From assembly GCF_900095725.1 (NCBI RefSeq), contig NZ_FMMP01000006.1, positions 1,178,001-1,242,000 on the forward strand: 64,000 nucleotides of DNA, written 5' to 3'. The notes beneath the pieces were generated by a model. The model was not told where the DNA came from and made no database searches. It saw only the letters and a program-made list of their open reading frames with translations. Both the position numbers and the translations under genes were made by a program. This stretch comes from Cellulosilyticum sp. I15G10I2. GTDB taxonomy: Bacteria; Bacillota; Clostridia; Lachnospirales; Cellulosilyticaceae. This document shows, piece by piece, positions 18,709 to 28,037 of the stretch. Every line of letters starts with the position of its first letter. The first letter of the stretch is position 1.

Positions 18709-19933
18709 ATCGATTATAATAAAAATCATTATATGCTTTAACATCATCTAGCTTATAAAATTTCTCACCATTTAAATCTTCTATCATTCCTATCTTTGAA
18801 AGAGGTACTTTTTTAAAAAAAGTACTCATGTACTGTTTAGATAAGTAAAGATCCTCATCAAACTGTGCGGCAACAATATCATATTTTATATAAAGTGAAC
18901 TTTGTCTTTTAGCATGAATTTCTTCTATTTCATCTAAAAAAATATCATTTTTAAAAGCTTGCTTCATATACTCTGTTAATTGCTTTTGAGATGTGATACG
19001 ATAATCATCTGCACCATTTTTAACAACCTCTCCCATATCCACATCTATATACAAAACGCTTTTGATGCGGGGATATAAGCTAAGTACTTTATTATAGATA
19101 ACGTGCAGTTTATTTTGTGCATCATTAAGCGTGTACGTATGATCTATTGTTGAAAAATGTGAAATAGCAAGTCCAGAAATCATCATAGGCTTCGACTTTT
19201 GAAAATTTTTGTACCAAAAATCAATATCCTCTATATAGGTTGATTCGTAGGGGAGCTTATCTTTATATCTTGGAATATATATATTTATACCTACCCAGTC
19301 TACAAGCTCCTCTCCCGGATAATATAACGGCATATCATAGAGCCTACTACTATCTACACTCCATACTATAACTGCATCATCTAGGTATTTATGAATAATT
19401 TCATGCGCTCTTTGGAAAGTTTCTTTATAGACAATAGGCTGCGATATCTTACTTGTTAGTGGAAATAGTTCTATAAAAATTGGGACACTGTAAGATGCAT
19501 TAATATCTGAAATCATACGATAAAGAGAAGTTAAATCAAAATCATTGCCTAAAAGAAGTTTAATATAAGGAACTTTTCTTTGCGCCATACACTTTAAAAT
19601 TTCTTGTGAAGAAAGCCCTTCTCCCATTGTATATTGAAAGACTTTAAATGTCTGGCGCTGACCTACAATTTTTTCAAATGTAGTAATATCACCCTCAATA
19701 TTTTTATTTTTTTCAACGTAAGCGCCTAAATAAACGCCTTCTTCTGGTTCATACAAACCAAGCTTAATATTCTGTTTGATATAAAGCTCTATAGGCGTAT
19801 TTTTTTTGCTTTGTTCATTAACACTTACTGGATTATCGTTGTATTTATTTTCCTCTGTACATCCTGTAAAACTTATTAAAAGTATCAGAAGCATAAAAAG
19901 AATAATTCCTTTAGAGATAATTTTTTTCATCAT
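18707..19933 (-). CDS. Lipoprotein with a GH26-like TIM-barrel domain
   Basis: A 408-residue exported lipoprotein. The signal peptide ends in the lipobox ISFTGC, placing the lipidated Cys near residue 24. The mature protein has a barrel-like region with family blocks of glycoside hydrolase 26 (GVYLGAYVE, then YPGEELVDWVGINIY, then KPMMISGLAIS). The usual second catalytic glutamate is not evident in KPMMISGLAIS, so it may be a non-catalytic or very divergent member. The C-terminal 60 residues are KxxYKLDDVKAYN-like and could be a small wall- or substrate-binding unit. The start at 19933 is favoured over the upstream GTG because GAGG lies five bases from it. Confidence 0.7.
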   Translation of the reverse strand: MMKKIISKGIILFMLLILLISFTGCTEENKYNDNPVSVNEQSKKNTPIELYIKQNIKLGLYEPEEGVYLGAYVEKNKNIEGDITTFEKIVGQRQTFKVFQYTMGEGLSSQEILKCMAQRKVPYIKLLLGNDFDLTSLYRMISDINASYSVPIFIELFPLTSKISQPIVYKETFQRAHEIIHKYLDDAVIVWSVDSSRLYDMPLYYPGEELVDWVGINIYIPRYKDKLPYESTYIEDIDFWYKNFQKSKPMMISGLAISHFSTIDHTYTLNDAQNKLHVIYNKVLSLYPRIKSVLYIDVDMGEVVKNGADDYRITSQKQLTEYMKQAFKNDIFLDEIEEIHAKRQSSLYIKYDIVAAQFDEDLYLSKQYMSTFFKKVPLSKIGMIEDLNGEKFYKLDDVKAYNDFYYNR

Positions 19934-19980
19934 GATCACCTCATAGGAATTATGGTCAATTTATGTTATTTATATACAGG

Positions 19981-20511
19981 TTAAGCCTCATTTAAGTACT
20001 TTTGCAGGGTTTTTAAATAATGAATATACCTGCCGCCTTCAATAGGTATTAAGTAGTTCCTATCAAATAAATCATAGGCTATAGACTTTTTACCCCCTCT
20101 AACCGCATTTTCATAATAAGTGTCCAATGTTGTAATATCAATAAAGAAATATTCTTCATGCTTTTTAAAATAGACTACCAGGAAAGCCTCTCCTCCTTGT
20201 TTTTTAAAATCTTTCATGAAATCTATCTGATGCTTATGGATATTATTAATGGGCAAAAAATTCTTACTTGTTTCTTTAGCATCAAAACATATAGCTATCC
20301 CTTGGATAACCCCCACATAGTCAACGGTACTTTTCTGTTCAAAGTAAGCAAGGGTAATAACTCTTTTTTCTTTATCAATTGTAATTGGTTTAATGGGCGT
20401 CGGAATTTTCTGTACAACACCGAGGTTTTTCTGCCGATATAATTCATTAGTGATATTAACCATTTCTTCAAGTCCGCTACCTCTTAGGCCTCTCGTATTC
20501 CAATATCCCAT
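19981..20511 (-). CDS. recU: Holliday junction resolvase RecU
   Basis: A 176-residue RecU-type resolvase that cuts four-way junctions in recombination and chromosome segregation. NTRGLRGSGLEEMVN and IPTPIKPI match the N-terminal region, and STVDYVGVIQGIAICFDAKE holds the metal-binding core: Asp64, Asp77 and Lys79. In Bacillus the second acidic residue is Glu, so the E-to-D change is a small deviation. HKHQIDFMKDF follows. It is not next to a class A penicillin-binding protein gene, which accompanies recU in Bacillus. A TPR-like protein gene is divergent. Confidence 0.9.
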   Translation of the reverse strand: MGYWNTRGLRGSGLEEMVNITNELYRQKNLGVVQKIPTPIKPITIDKEKRVITLAYFEQKSTVDYVGVIQGIAICFDAKETSKNFLPINNIHKHQIDFMKDFKKQGGEAFLVVYFKKHEEYFFIDITTLDTYYENAVRGGKKSIAYDLFDRNYLIPIEGGRYIHYLKTLQKYLNEA

Positions 20512-20545
20512 TATTTTTCCTCTTTTCTTGATTTTTTGTAAAATA

Positions 20546-20575
20546 TTGGTTAAAATTAATTAAGCAGTTTATACT
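20546..20575 (+). promoter_or_regulatory. Possible promoter of the TPR-like gene
   Basis: TTGGTT at 20546-20551 and TATACT at 20570-20575, spaced 18 bases. The fit is moderate. Confidence 0.35.
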
Positions 20576-20595
20576 TCATTTTAGGGGGGATTTTA

Positions 20596-21468
20596 TTGAG
20601 TTATTTGTTTTTTTTAATATATTGTATAAAGACTAAGTTTAGATTCTTTTTATGGTCAAATGAAAAGAAAGCTATCATTTTAGAAAAATATAAACTCTAC
20701 TTTTGGGCTGGTATTTTTTATAAGGAACTTAAAAACTATTCTAAAGCTGCTGATTGCTTTGAACTTGCCCATGCCTATCCTCACCTTATCCTAGTTTATC
20801 AAAAATTAGGCTTATATTCAAAGGCCATTGAACTCGCCGATCAAAAAAAATACTATAAAAAAGGTGCATTGCTCTGTGAAAAAATAAAAAATGTGAAAAA
20901 GGCTGCCTACTTTTATGCCTATTTCAAACCCTTATATGCAGCAAGACTTTATAAAAATGAGCAGTTTTTCTATGAAGCAGGTCAGTGCTATCTTAATGCC
21001 CATCAGTATTCAAGTGCCCTTGAATGCTTCAGCTATTGTAAAGACAGCTCCAAAAAAAATGAGGGCCTTAGACAACTTGAAGAATTTTCCACTGTACTAT
21101 ATTTTACGAAACACTATGAAGACGCTTTTAAATTATTTGTTAAATTGCGTGATTATTACTCTGCTCTCGAATGTGCAAAAAAACTAAAGATAGATACTCT
21201 TATTCGTCAAATGCATCTTTTAATAAGCAGTTTTGAAGCAGAAAATAAAAATTATATTTTAGCTGCAAAATATATCGAACCTTATGATAAAAATAAAGCG
21301 CTTCTTTACTATTATCTCGGACAAGCAAAATCAGAAGCAATTCGCGTATTACTGGAGCTTAATAATTATGAAAAGGCTTTTAACCTATGTATTCATCATA
21401 ATGATCTAGACTTAGCTTATAAACTTGCTACAGCCTACCATATTCCCCTTACTCCCGCTTTAAATTAG
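20596..21468 (+). CDS. TPR-like helical repeat protein
   Basis: A 290-residue soluble protein made almost entirely of short helix pairs resembling tetratricopeptide or SEL1 repeats: NYSKAADCFELAH, LYSKAIELADQ, FYEAGQCYLNAHQYSSALEC, HYEDAFKLFVKLRDYYSALEC and others with A/Y/C at packing positions. It starts at TTG after AGGGGGG. There is a hydrophobic stretch at the extreme N-terminus (LFFLIYCIKTKF) that could be a weak membrane anchor. No enzymatic motif is visible. It is divergent from recU and convergent with the pseudouridine synthase. The partner is unknown. Confidence 0.75.
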   Translation: MSYLFFLIYCIKTKFRFFLWSNEKKAIILEKYKLYFWAGIFYKELKNYSKAADCFELAHAYPHLILVYQKLGLYSKAIELADQKKYYKKGALLCEKIKNVKKAAYFYAYFKPLYAARLYKNEQFFYEAGQCYLNAHQYSSALECFSYCKDSSKKNEGLRQLEEFSTVLYFTKHYEDAFKLFVKLRDYYSALECAKKLKIDTLIRQMHLLISSFEAENKNYILAAKYIEPYDKNKALLYYYLGQAKSEAIRVLLELNNYEKAFNLCIHHNDLDLAYKLATAYHIPLTPALN

Positions 21469-21480
21469 CTCCAATATAAA

Positions 21481-21514
21481 AGGTTATAGCTAGTTTAAAG
21501 CTTAGCTATAACCT
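21481..21514. terminator. Bidirectional terminator-like hairpin
   Basis: A 12-bp perfect stem, AGGTTATAGCTA/TAGCTATAACCT. On the minus strand TTTATATT follows. It separates the convergent TPR-like and pseudouridine synthase genes and overlaps the latter's last codon. Confidence 0.7.
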
Positions 21515-22481
21515 ATAAAAGACTTTCTCCTTTACATATTTTTGAATAAGCAGGAGGAGCTGGAACTGTAAAAACCCTGTTTTGCAGATAAGAAAAAGGC
21601 CCTGTACAAAGTTCAAATTTTATCTTGTAAGCACATAAGATTTGATACTTCAAATCATATCTATCTTTAAAATATTTATTCTCTAAGGCATCCCCATATT
21701 TAGGGTCTCCAATGATCGGATGTCCTATTTGGCTTAGATGTGCTCGTATTTGATGGGTCTTTCCTGTTACGAGCTGAACTTCAACTAATGTATATCTGCC
21801 ATTTGTCTTAAGCGGTAAAATTCTTGTTTCTACAGGTTTAGCGCCCTCTACAAAATGGTTAGAAATGCTTACTTCATTTTTGCCTTCTTGTTTGAAATGA
21901 TAACCTTTTAAAATAATAGGGGATGTTATCATCCCTAGCACAATACTCATATAATACTTGGAAATCTGCTTAGTTTTGAGCATCTGACTCAGACTTTGAG
22001 TCGCCATCAGATTTTTACCTACAAGTACAATCCCCGCTGTATTGCGATCAAGTCTATTGCATGGTGCAGGCGTAAAACCTTTTGAGATGACTGGATCATA
22101 ACTTTTATTCTCCATGAGATAACTCAGCACTTCATCAGCCAAGCTATGCCCTGTACTTGTATCTTTTTGTGTTAAAAGCCCCATGGGTTTATCCACAATA
22201 AGAATATTGTCATCTTCATAAACTGTTTTAAAGCTGATAGCTACCTTTTCTATTTTCTTCTGTACTGTAAACTCTTCAAACTGTTCCTCAGTAAAAAAAA
22301 TATTAATTAGATCACTTTCTTTTAAAATTTCATTTCCCTGTGGCTTTTTAGAATTATATTTTATTTTTTTAGTACGTATGGCACGATATATAAAACTTTT
22401 TGGACACTTACTTAAATATTTCATTAGGAATTTATCGAGTCTTTGGTTTGCTTCAATAGGTGATATCGTTATTTGTCTCAT
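21513..22481 (-). CDS. RluA family pseudouridine synthase
   Basis: A 322-residue tRNA/rRNA pseudouridine synthase with an N-terminal S4-like RNA-binding region (NQRLDKFLMKYL) and a RluA catalytic domain. The catalytic Asp is in CNRLDRNTAGIVLV; TGKTHQIRAHLSQIGHPIIG is the second family block. It resembles RluC/RluD/YhcT types; which uridine it modifies cannot be told. It sits 12 bases downstream of a membrane protein gene on the same strand and probably shares its transcript. Confidence 0.93.
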   Translation of the reverse strand: MRQITISPIEANQRLDKFLMKYLSKCPKSFIYRAIRTKKIKYNSKKPQGNEILKESDLINIFFTEEQFEEFTVQKKIEKVAISFKTVYEDDNILIVDKPMGLLTQKDTSTGHSLADEVLSYLMENKSYDPVISKGFTPAPCNRLDRNTAGIVLVGKNLMATQSLSQMLKTKQISKYYMSIVLGMITSPIILKGYHFKQEGKNEVSISNHFVEGAKPVETRILPLKTNGRYTLVEVQLVTGKTHQIRAHLSQIGHPIIGDPKYGDALENKYFKDRYDLKYQILCAYKIKFELCTGPFSYLQNRVFTVPAPPAYSKICKGESLL

Positions 22482-22493
22482 TCATTTACCTCT

Positions 22494-23054
22494 TTACATA
22501 AGCATAGCTTCAATTATTTTTGTATTTTGATCTAATACATCACTCCTATAACCTGCATCTTTTTCTATTTTAAATGCTGCTTTTTTGAGGCTGTTTATAT
22601 CAGTGACAGATATAAAGTAGAGATCCTTGAAGGCAACACCTTTTGCTGATAACCTATTTTCCAGCCAACACCTATGTTTCGCAAGAATACTTGGATCATA
22701 AGTTAAAAAATAAATGCTTGTAGAAGTTATAATTAAGTGTTCAAATAATATAGTCGCCTCATTATCTGGTATAATCGCACTATGAAATAAATTATAACTT
22801 CCTCTCATTCCCTCGAGTATAGCTCCAAATTCATAAGGTGCATCTTTAAATCTATTAAAAGATATAAAACGTACAATATTTTGAGAAAATGGCAGAACAA
22901 ATAAAGCTGCTATTAAAGTAAAGTAGCTGCTGCGTGTTTTTATAAGTATAAAACCTGCTACATATATTACGATAATAACTGCCGCCCATATCAAAGACAT
23001 CTTTAAGAATTTATTTTTGCGCTGTGTAATATAATTGATTTCTTGCTTTATCAT
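22494..23054 (-). CDS. Unrecognised membrane protein, 186 residues
   Basis: Not assigned. Two adjacent hydrophobic helices near the N-terminus (about 19-37 and 44-62: MSLIWAAVIIVIYVAGFIL, FTLIAALFVLPFS) are followed by a soluble C-terminal region of about 120 residues with mixed strands and helices. The ribosome binding site AGGGG overlaps the stop codon of the upstream SDR gene, and the pseudouridine synthase follows 12 bases downstream, so it belongs to that operon. No catalytic motif is visible. Confidence 0.75.
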   Translation of the reverse strand: MIKQEINYITQRKNKFLKMSLIWAAVIIVIYVAGFILIKTRSSYFTLIAALFVLPFSQNIVRFISFNRFKDAPYEFGAILEGMRGSYNLFHSAIIPDNEATILFEHLIITSTSIYFLTYDPSILAKHRCWLENRLSAKGVAFKDLYFISVTDINSLKKAAFKIEKDAGYRSDVLDQNTKIIEAMLM

Positions 23055-23062
23055 TTTAACCC

Positions 23063-23833
23063 CTATTCTGCATAAATCATTTTTACTGTCATACCACCAT
23101 CAATAACCAAATTAGCACCTGTTATAAAGCCTGCAGCTTCACTTGTCAAATAGAGTACCGCATTTGCAATATCTTCAGGCTTACCTACCCGTCCTGTGAG
23201 ATGCTGCAGATGATCTTTCTCCGCAAGTGTTGTAAATTTGCGATCTTTTTTCTTCTTCCATCCAGAATTATCTATCCATCCTGGACTAATGGCATTGACC
23301 CTTACCTTATGCGCAAGACTATTCGCTAAAGAATGCGTAAGTGCCGCCAGTGCGCCTTTAGAGGCTGAATAAGGTTCTGTATGCGGTTCACTCATAAAAG
23401 CTCTCGTTGATAGGATATTAACAATACTACTCCCCTCTGGCATATGACATGCACAATATTTCGCACACATGTACGCCCCTATTACATTCACACGCATTAC
23501 ATGTTCAAATGTTTCGATACTTCTTGTAAAAAGTGTATCATGTTCACTATAGGTTGTAATCGCGGCATTGTTAATTAAAATGTCTATTTTCCCATATCTT
23601 TTCACAGCACGATTTATCATTTCTTTAACGGAGGCCTCACTCCCTACATCTGTGGGAATAAATAAACAATCTCCGCCAAAGCTCTCTATAGCTGCTTTCG
23701 TTTCAAGGCCTGCTTCTTCATCAATTTCTGCAATAATAACACTAGCCTTTTTTCTAGCATAAGCTGTCGCAATACAATTACCTATACCTTGCCCACTTCC
23801 TGTAACTATAACTATTTTCCCTAAATAATCCAT
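23063..23833 (-). CDS. Short-chain dehydrogenase/reductase
   Basis: A 256-residue classical SDR. The cofactor motif is VTGSGQGIG near residues 10-18, with Asp/Glu at the end of the second strand (IIAEIDEE), which favours NAD(H). NNAA follows, and the catalytic Tyr-Lys lie in YSASK near 154-158, with an upstream Ser in ILSTRAF. The C-terminal ITGANLVIDGGMTV is typical. Substrate unknown: sugar, acyl or steroid alcohols are all found among relatives. Confidence 0.92.
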   Translation of the reverse strand: MDYLGKIVIVTGSGQGIGNCIATAYARKKASVIIAEIDEEAGLETKAAIESFGGDCLFIPTDVGSEASVKEMINRAVKRYGKIDILINNAAITTYSEHDTLFTRSIETFEHVMRVNVIGAYMCAKYCACHMPEGSSIVNILSTRAFMSEPHTEPYSASKGALAALTHSLANSLAHKVRVNAISPGWIDNSGWKKKKDRKFTTLAEKDHLQHLTGRVGKPEDIANAVLYLTSEAAGFITGANLVIDGGMTVKMIYAE

Positions 23834-23873
23834 ACCCTCACCTCACTTACTAATCTTTTGACAGTCTTCTAGG

Positions 23874-24491
23874 CTATTTATCTATAATTTTTTCTATTAA
23901 CCCATCCATCTGGTCTTTGGTAATATGCTCTGTTATAACCATCAGCTGAGTAAGCTGTTCATTACAATAAAAATGGGCATAAAATGTTTTTGTAAAATCG
24001 ATATCATCTATCATCCCAGAATAAAATAGCTCTAATAACTGTTCTTCATCTGAACCTGGTTTTACAATACAAATTCTATAGCCTATATCTTCAAATAAGT
24101 TTTGATAGCATGCATAGGTAAAGTCCTTGCTAGGTATATAGATACTTAGTCTATAAGCAGTACTTGTTTTTGATGATTTCATAGCAAACATACGCCCTAC
24201 GCCTGCATCTAGCACCTCTTTTTGCGTTCTGGTTATCTTGTATTTGATGCCATATTCATTTAGTTTTAGCTGCAGCTTCTCAATATATTGAGTTGGCTGT
24301 AACCTAAGTGCTGGTAAAAAAAGAGAGGTATCTATATCTATAATAACAGCTTTTTCTGCCATAATACTTTTTATTATCTGATACCGTACATTTTCGTATT
24401 GAACTTTTGCTTTATGGTATTCAATACGATGAATTATTTCTCCCTTATTCTGCTTTGTTTGGCATTGTATCATTTTCTTACTAAATAACAT
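23874..24491 (-). CDS. Unrecognised 205-residue soluble protein
   Basis: Not assigned. It starts MLFSKKMIQC after GGGAGGAATT, a strong ribosome binding site. No membrane segment. An N-terminal helix with polar heptads (KGEIIHRIEYHKAKVQYENV) is followed by alternating strands and helices (AVIIDIDTSLFLPAL, AYRLSIYIPSK, GYRICIVKPG). It lies between a small membrane protein and the SDR gene on the same strand. Confidence 0.7.
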   Translation of the reverse strand: MLFSKKMIQCQTKQNKGEIIHRIEYHKAKVQYENVRYQIIKSIMAEKAVIIDIDTSLFLPALRLQPTQYIEKLQLKLNEYGIKYKITRTQKEVLDAGVGRMFAMKSSKTSTAYRLSIYIPSKDFTYACYQNLFEDIGYRICIVKPGSDEEQLLELFYSGMIDDIDFTKTFYAHFYCNEQLTQLMVITEHITKDQMDGLIEKIIDK

Positions 24492-24509
24492 AATTCCTCC
24501 CTAAAAAAG

Positions 24510-24767
24510 TTATTCTTCTTTTTCTTCTGTTTGCATTTGTTCTAAATCACTATCCGATTCAACTACATCTTTTTGTTTTTTAGCATCATATGTTTTTGGA
24601 AGAATGAGCAATAGATATAATGCACCAAACATAACGGTATATTCTACACCCCTTAAAATGTTTGCACTTAACGCTATACCAGTAAGCATTTGAAAAAATC
24701 CGAGTCCGACCATTAAAGAAGCTAAGAGAATAACGATTACTCTTCTGTATTTGTATAAAAAATCCAT
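24510..24767 (-). CDS. Small membrane protein, 85 residues
   Basis: Two predicted membrane helices (IVILLASLMVGLGFFQML and a second around YTVMFGALYLLLIL) followed by an acidic C-terminal tail (DVVESDSDLEQMQTEEKEE). The start at 24767 is chosen because AAAGGAAAG precedes it, while the ATG at 24791 has no ribosome binding site. Not recognised as a named family. It is the likely first gene of the run down to the pseudouridine synthase. Confidence 0.7.
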   Translation of the reverse strand: MDFLYKYRRVIVILLASLMVGLGFFQMLTGIALSANILRGVEYTVMFGALYLLLILPKTYDAKKQKDVVESDSDLEQMQTEEKEE

Positions 24768-24862
24768 TATTTCTTTCCTTTCTATTTCCATCTAATTATC
24801 CGTATTTATTATAGCAAATAAAACCCCTATCGTATACTACTTTAAAGAATTTAGGCTTGAAT

Positions 24863-24903
24863 TTACAAGAAAAGAGGCAGCAAAAGCCCCTCTTTTCTTG
24901 TAA
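24863..24903 (-). terminator. Terminator hairpin after the M16 protease gene
   Basis: A 15-bp perfect stem beginning TTACAAGAAAAGAGG, with an 11-base loop and T-rich distal arm. It abuts the M16 stop codon. Confidence 0.7.
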
Positions 24904-27807
24904 TTAAACCATCGTAATTTCATTAAATAACTCTTTAACTTTCTCAACATTTTGTGTGTTAGAGAATACACAATACATCTGCTGATTAATACACTCATCT
25001 ATTAAGGCCGCAAAGCTTCTTAAGGTTTCATTTGTTGTTTCAAAGAGCTCATCTCTTGTTTGCTGAAGTTCTTCTTTTGTAACACCCATAATATGATAGA
25101 TCTGTGCTGTTCTTCCTTCAGTTAACGGCGTAAATGGAAAATCTAAATGACTAACCGTTCCAATAAGGTATTGAAGCATTTCTCTGTTTGTTAAATTTAT
25201 TTCTCTAAGATACTTTGGAATTTGTCTATAAACTTCTAACGTCTCTTTTAAGTTTGGATCCCTATAAGAAACGAAAAACATATTACCACTTTTTCTAAAA
25301 TCGCAAAAGCATCCATAAGCCCCATTTTGCACTCTAACTTTACTCCATAGATAATCCATAGATAACAGTGATTTTAAGAGCATCATACCACCATGATACT
25401 TATAGCCCAATGTTTTAAAATTATAGCCCATCGCCACATAGTTAACTTGCGTTGGATAGACCAGAGCCTCTTTTATTTTGCTGACATTAAATTGCATTTT
25501 GAGCTTATCAGTAGAAATATCCGGAAGCTCGTCAATATTTTCTTGAATCACATCTATAACAGAATCTATTGCTTCTTCATCTGCTGTAAGACCTACTATC
25601 AGCCTAGACTTATTAGCTAAGCACTGATAAGCACTCTTAAGCATTGTGATTGTTTCACTCTGTCTATTGACCCAATCTTTTTCTATTTCACAGACAAAGT
25701 GATAGAAAGTAATCCCCTTAGTTTTTTCTTCAAAGTGTTCTGCATTTGAAAGATTTGAAAGAAGTCTTCCATAAGCAATGCGATGTCCTTCACTGCTTAT
25801 CGCCGCTTCCATCATAGCCTTCATTTCTCTAATAACCTCAATGATTCTATTTTCATCTTCTAGTAACGTATTTTGCAAAATTTCTTTTAAAAGTGCTACT
25901 TGCTGAGGTACTTTATCAATTAACGCCTTTGATCTTAACTGAAAAACTGGCAAATATTGATTAAGTGCACGATTATCATTAAGGGCTTGTATATGGTACT
26001 CTATTCCCCCAATATTTTCATCAATTGTACTGGATAAAGCTTCATACTTATAATGCTTTGTATCAAGCTTTCCGAGCATTCCCACTATCATCCCTAAATA
26101 GGGCATATATTTATCTTCAAGATCATCCAGTTTAATATACCAATTAATGTAGGCAATTTTATTCGTAAAAATAGGTGTCACAATATAAGTTGTCTCATGC
26201 TTAGAGATTATATTATACCGTGGATATGTGACTTTTCTTCTTAAATCTTCTTTTTTCAGAAGGGGAATATTTTGACGTACTTCTTCAGAATCTAGTTGAT
26301 CTTGAAACTTTTTAAATATTTCTGTATCAGCAACCATTTGTCTTATCGCATCTTCTGTCATATTTTTCTTTAATATTTCTAGTTTATGTGTTACTTCTTC
26401 TTCCAGCTCATTTTCAAGTCCAAGCTTTGGATAAAGTTCAATTTTACTGCCATGATTATTCTTTAAAAGATATTGCTTAATAAGATTTTCAAAATATCCC
26501 GTATCTATTTGCGCCTTAAGCGCCTCAATATCCTCATCATACTTTAAGTAAATATATGGGGATACATCATAAACCCAACTTTTTATAGCTGCAAGTGCAT
26601 AAAAAAGCCCCTTAGAGTGCCCGCTTGAATCGCCTTCTCTAAGCTCAAACTCCTTAACTTGAATCGCACCTTTTAAAAGATGCCGTGGAATACCTTCATC
26701 TGCAATCTTCTCAAGTGTTTCTAATACCAATGTGTAGAATCTTTCTCTTTTTTCCTCGGGTACACTTTTAGCAACTATACTCAGGACAGGTTGTTTAAGA
26801 TGTGTTTGGAACATGCCATATACATCTTCTCCTATACCTTCAGCTATAAGTGCTTTTTTTAGTGGCGATGCCGGTGTGTCTAAGAGCAGATACTCAAGTA
26901 TTGCTACTGCCAGCACTAATTTTCTGTCAGTTACTTCTCCAATCACAAAGTTATAAGATAAAAAAAGACCTTTGTTATTCTCTTCGGTTGCTGAGTAATA
27001 ACCCTTTTTTTCTATTATTTTTTCAAAAGGCTGCTGATGTTTAATTTGACTGTCAATATCTTTATACGCAAACTTGGAAAAATATTCATTATCAATATAA
27101 CTTAGAGTTTCTTCAATATCTATATTACCATATAAACATAAGTAGCTATTTGAAGGATGATAATACGTTCTATGAAAGTCTAAAAAATCATCATAGCTAA
27201 GATCTGGGATATACTTTGGTGATCCTCCAGACTCATGAGAATAAGCTGTATCTGGAAATAAAGATTCTTTTATCATTCTAAATCCTATTTCTTCCTGGGA
27301 TGAAAAAGCACCCTTCATTTCGTTATACACAACGCCTTTATATTCGATAGGCGCATTCTTATCTTCAATATGATAACGCCAACCTTCTTGTTTAAGTATT
27401 TCAGGATTTTCATATATTTTAGGGAAAAATACTGCATCTAAATAAACATCCATCAAGTTAGAAAAGTCTTTATCATTTTGACTTGAAATAGGATATAACG
27501 TTTTATCTGGATAAGTCATCGCATTAAGATAAGTATTTAATGAACCTTTTGCCAGTTCTACAAAAGGATCTTTAAGGGGATACTTTTTTGATCCGCATAA
27601 CACAGAATGTTCTATGATATGCGGTGCGCCAGTGCTGTCATGGGGAGGTGTTCTAAATCCTATGCAAAAACTCTTGTGAACGTCATCATTTTCTATAAAT
27701 AATATCCTTGCCTTTGTTTGATCGTGGCTATAAATATTAACTTTGCTATCAATTTCTTTAATGTATTCATCTTCAATTAAGGTGTAGCCTTTAACTAATT
27801 TTGCCAC
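24904..27807 (-). CDS. M16 (insulinase/PreP-like) metallopeptidase
   Basis: A 967-residue zinc protease of the M16C (presequence protease) type: two tandem M16 halves in one chain. The inverted zinc motif HIIEH lies at residues 63-67 with the conserved SVLCGSKKYPLKDPF directly after it; a downstream Glu in the helix KGVVYNEMKGAFSS is the third ligand. GTG at 27807 is chosen because AGGAGGGG lies six bases before it and the family starts at this point. Homologues degrade peptides in the cytosol or outside; there is no signal peptide here, so cytosolic is likely. Confidence 0.93.
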   Translation of the reverse strand: MAKLVKGYTLIEDEYIKEIDSKVNIYSHDQTKARILFIENDDVHKSFCIGFRTPPHDSTGAPHIIEHSVLCGSKKYPLKDPFVELAKGSLNTYLNAMTYPDKTLYPISSQNDKDFSNLMDVYLDAVFFPKIYENPEILKQEGWRYHIEDKNAPIEYKGVVYNEMKGAFSSQEEIGFRMIKESLFPDTAYSHESGGSPKYIPDLSYDDFLDFHRTYYHPSNSYLCLYGNIDIEETLSYIDNEYFSKFAYKDIDSQIKHQQPFEKIIEKKGYYSATEENNKGLFLSYNFVIGEVTDRKLVLAVAILEYLLLDTPASPLKKALIAEGIGEDVYGMFQTHLKQPVLSIVAKSVPEEKRERFYTLVLETLEKIADEGIPRHLLKGAIQVKEFELREGDSSGHSKGLFYALAAIKSWVYDVSPYIYLKYDEDIEALKAQIDTGYFENLIKQYLLKNNHGSKIELYPKLGLENELEEEVTHKLEILKKNMTEDAIRQMVADTEIFKKFQDQLDSEEVRQNIPLLKKEDLRRKVTYPRYNIISKHETTYIVTPIFTNKIAYINWYIKLDDLEDKYMPYLGMIVGMLGKLDTKHYKYEALSSTIDENIGGIEYHIQALNDNRALNQYLPVFQLRSKALIDKVPQQVALLKEILQNTLLEDENRIIEVIREMKAMMEAAISSEGHRIAYGRLLSNLSNAEHFEEKTKGITFYHFVCEIEKDWVNRQSETITMLKSAYQCLANKSRLIVGLTADEEAIDSVIDVIQENIDELPDISTDKLKMQFNVSKIKEALVYPTQVNYVAMGYNFKTLGYKYHGGMMLLKSLLSMDYLWSKVRVQNGAYGCFCDFRKSGNMFFVSYRDPNLKETLEVYRQIPKYLREINLTNREMLQYLIGTVSHLDFPFTPLTEGRTAQIYHIMGVTKEELQQTRDELFETTNETLRSFAALIDECINQQMYCVFSNTQNVEKVKELFNEITMV

Positions 27808-28009
27808 ATATTCCCCTCCTATTATCTTCTTTTTAATTTTAATACTACGATACAATTATAAGCTTTAATATTTTTTTTGTCTATATAACAAGTTCTACCT
27901 ATAGGAAAGATACTTTCTACATGACAACTTCTTGATCGCAAATCTCTTGTTAATGAGATTTATTTTTATAAATATGAGTTACTTTTATTATTATGTGTAT
28001 TAAATGAAA

Positions 28010-28037
28010 AAAAATAACACTTTCTAGTGTTATTTTT
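28010..28037 (-). terminator. Terminator of the recG-rsmD-coaD operon
   Basis: An 11-bp stem, AAAATAACACT/AGTGTTATTTT with the loop TTCT, followed by T residues on plus; on minus the A-rich arm ends in TTTTTTTCA. It overlaps the stop codon of the coiled-coil gene. A second weaker hairpin at 27938-27965 (AAATCTC/GAGATTT) lies beyond it. Confidence 0.7.

Noticed and set aside
18436-18747. A 103-codon minus-strand frame over the acidic microprotein
   Set aside because: No ribosome binding site, and it overlaps the plus-strand gene and its terminator; composition is not protein-like.
27938-27965. AAATCTC/GAGATTT hairpin as a plus-strand terminator
   Set aside because: No plus-strand gene precedes it; it may be a weak secondary stop for minus-strand transcription only.
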